Assembly: GCA_040754075.1 (NCBI GenBank)
Contig: JBFMDH010000043.1
Coordinates: forward strand, 1-55,823
Reading direction: 5' to 3'
Length of the DNA stretch: 55,823 nucleotides
Origin: Acidobacteriota bacterium
Lineage (GTDB): Bacteria; Acidobacteriota; Blastocatellia; UBA7656
Shown: positions 55,674 to 55,823 of the stretch, one piece after another
Position numbering within the stretch: position 1 is the first letter of the stretch
Layout: each line of letters begins with the position of its first letter
The notes under the pieces: generated by a model
What the model saw: the letters and a program-made list of their open reading frames with translations, nothing else
Told to the model about the DNA's origin: nothing
Database searches by the model: none
Program-made: the position numbers and the translations under genes

Positions 55674-55823
55674 TAAATGCAGGCGGCGAAAACAATATGT
55701 TAGCTGTCATGAATGGTTGATTCACAACCAACGATGAAAAATGGATCGAGTCGGAGTATGCTCTTTGAAGTCTCAGCGTCAATCAGGTCGGACTCCCTTG
55801 GTGCCTCGAGCCCGTATGTTAGC
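55674..55823. other. Sequence downstream of the array
   Basis: The 150 bp after the last repeat encode nothing obvious. TATGTTAGC occurs at 55696-55704 and again at the window end (55815-55823). There is no repeat remnant, so the array ends at 55673 as far as can be seen. Confidence 0.4.

Noticed and set aside
51530-55790. Many short frames on both strands across the array with repeated HQSNHRGIET- or FQFHDGSIDA-like peptides
   Set aside because: They are translations of the CRISPR repeat and spacers, not genes.

Overview
The window looks like a chromosomal segment of a Gram-negative, soil-type heterotroph. An acidobacterium (Acidobacteriota, perhaps Blastocatellia) is the best guess. The grounds are an Oar-like TonB-dependent receptor with an N-terminal carboxypeptidase-regulatory domain, a Ser/Thr kinase fused to a TolB-like domain and TPRs, MacB-type permeases without a partner ATPase, several secreted metallopeptidases, and small secreted proteins of a type common in that phylum. 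This is inference from gene content; no rRNA or tRNA gene was seen.

Layout. 1-127: end of an IS256-family insertion sequence. 367-9389: a gene remnant, a Crp/Fnr regulator, an HU protein, an M16 peptidase pair, a DUF4185-like protein, an M28 peptidase and two small exported proteins. 9455-19619: housekeeping and metabolism (aspartate aminotransferase, coaD, Fe-S/MBL hydrolase, two MacB-like permeases split by a broken four-helix-bundle gene, sugar nucleotidyltransferase, SDR, amidase, SDR). 20281-30773: a one-domain Clp-type AAA+ ATPase, a double AhpD-like exported protein, an Oar-like receptor, a MauE membrane protein fused to two thioredoxin domains, and recG. 31040-40602: an M64 peptidase, a candidate selenocysteine AhpD-like peroxidase, the kinase, LysR and AraC regulators, a DUF1440-like/DUF1223 fusion and a DUF2277 protein.

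41090-55673 is a complete type I-B CRISPR-Cas locus on the plus strand: cas6, cas8b, cas7, a DUF5678 gene, a retropepsin-like aspartic protease, cas5, cas3, cas4, cas1, cas2, leader, and an array of 63 apparently identical 30-nt repeats. Cas6 should process the transcript, Cas8b/7/5 form Cascade, Cas3 degrades targets, and Cas4/1/2 acquire spacers. Two oddities stand out. A DUF5678 plus aspartic-protease cassette is stitched between cas7 and cas5 by overlapping reading frames. Cas1 carries about 85 extra disordered, acidic/Pro/Ala-rich residues inside its N-terminal beta domain.

Outside the CRISPR locus the most striking observation is a single in-frame TGA in an AhpD-family gene (32703-33299). 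It falls exactly on the second cysteine of the E-x11-C-x2-C-x3-H signature and is followed by a plausible bacterial SECIS hairpin, so the gene probably encodes a CxxU selenoprotein. A second theme is a set of intergenic hairpins built from short tandem repeats, each with a different core unit but the same inverted architecture. One pair flanks the broken four-helix-bundle gene.
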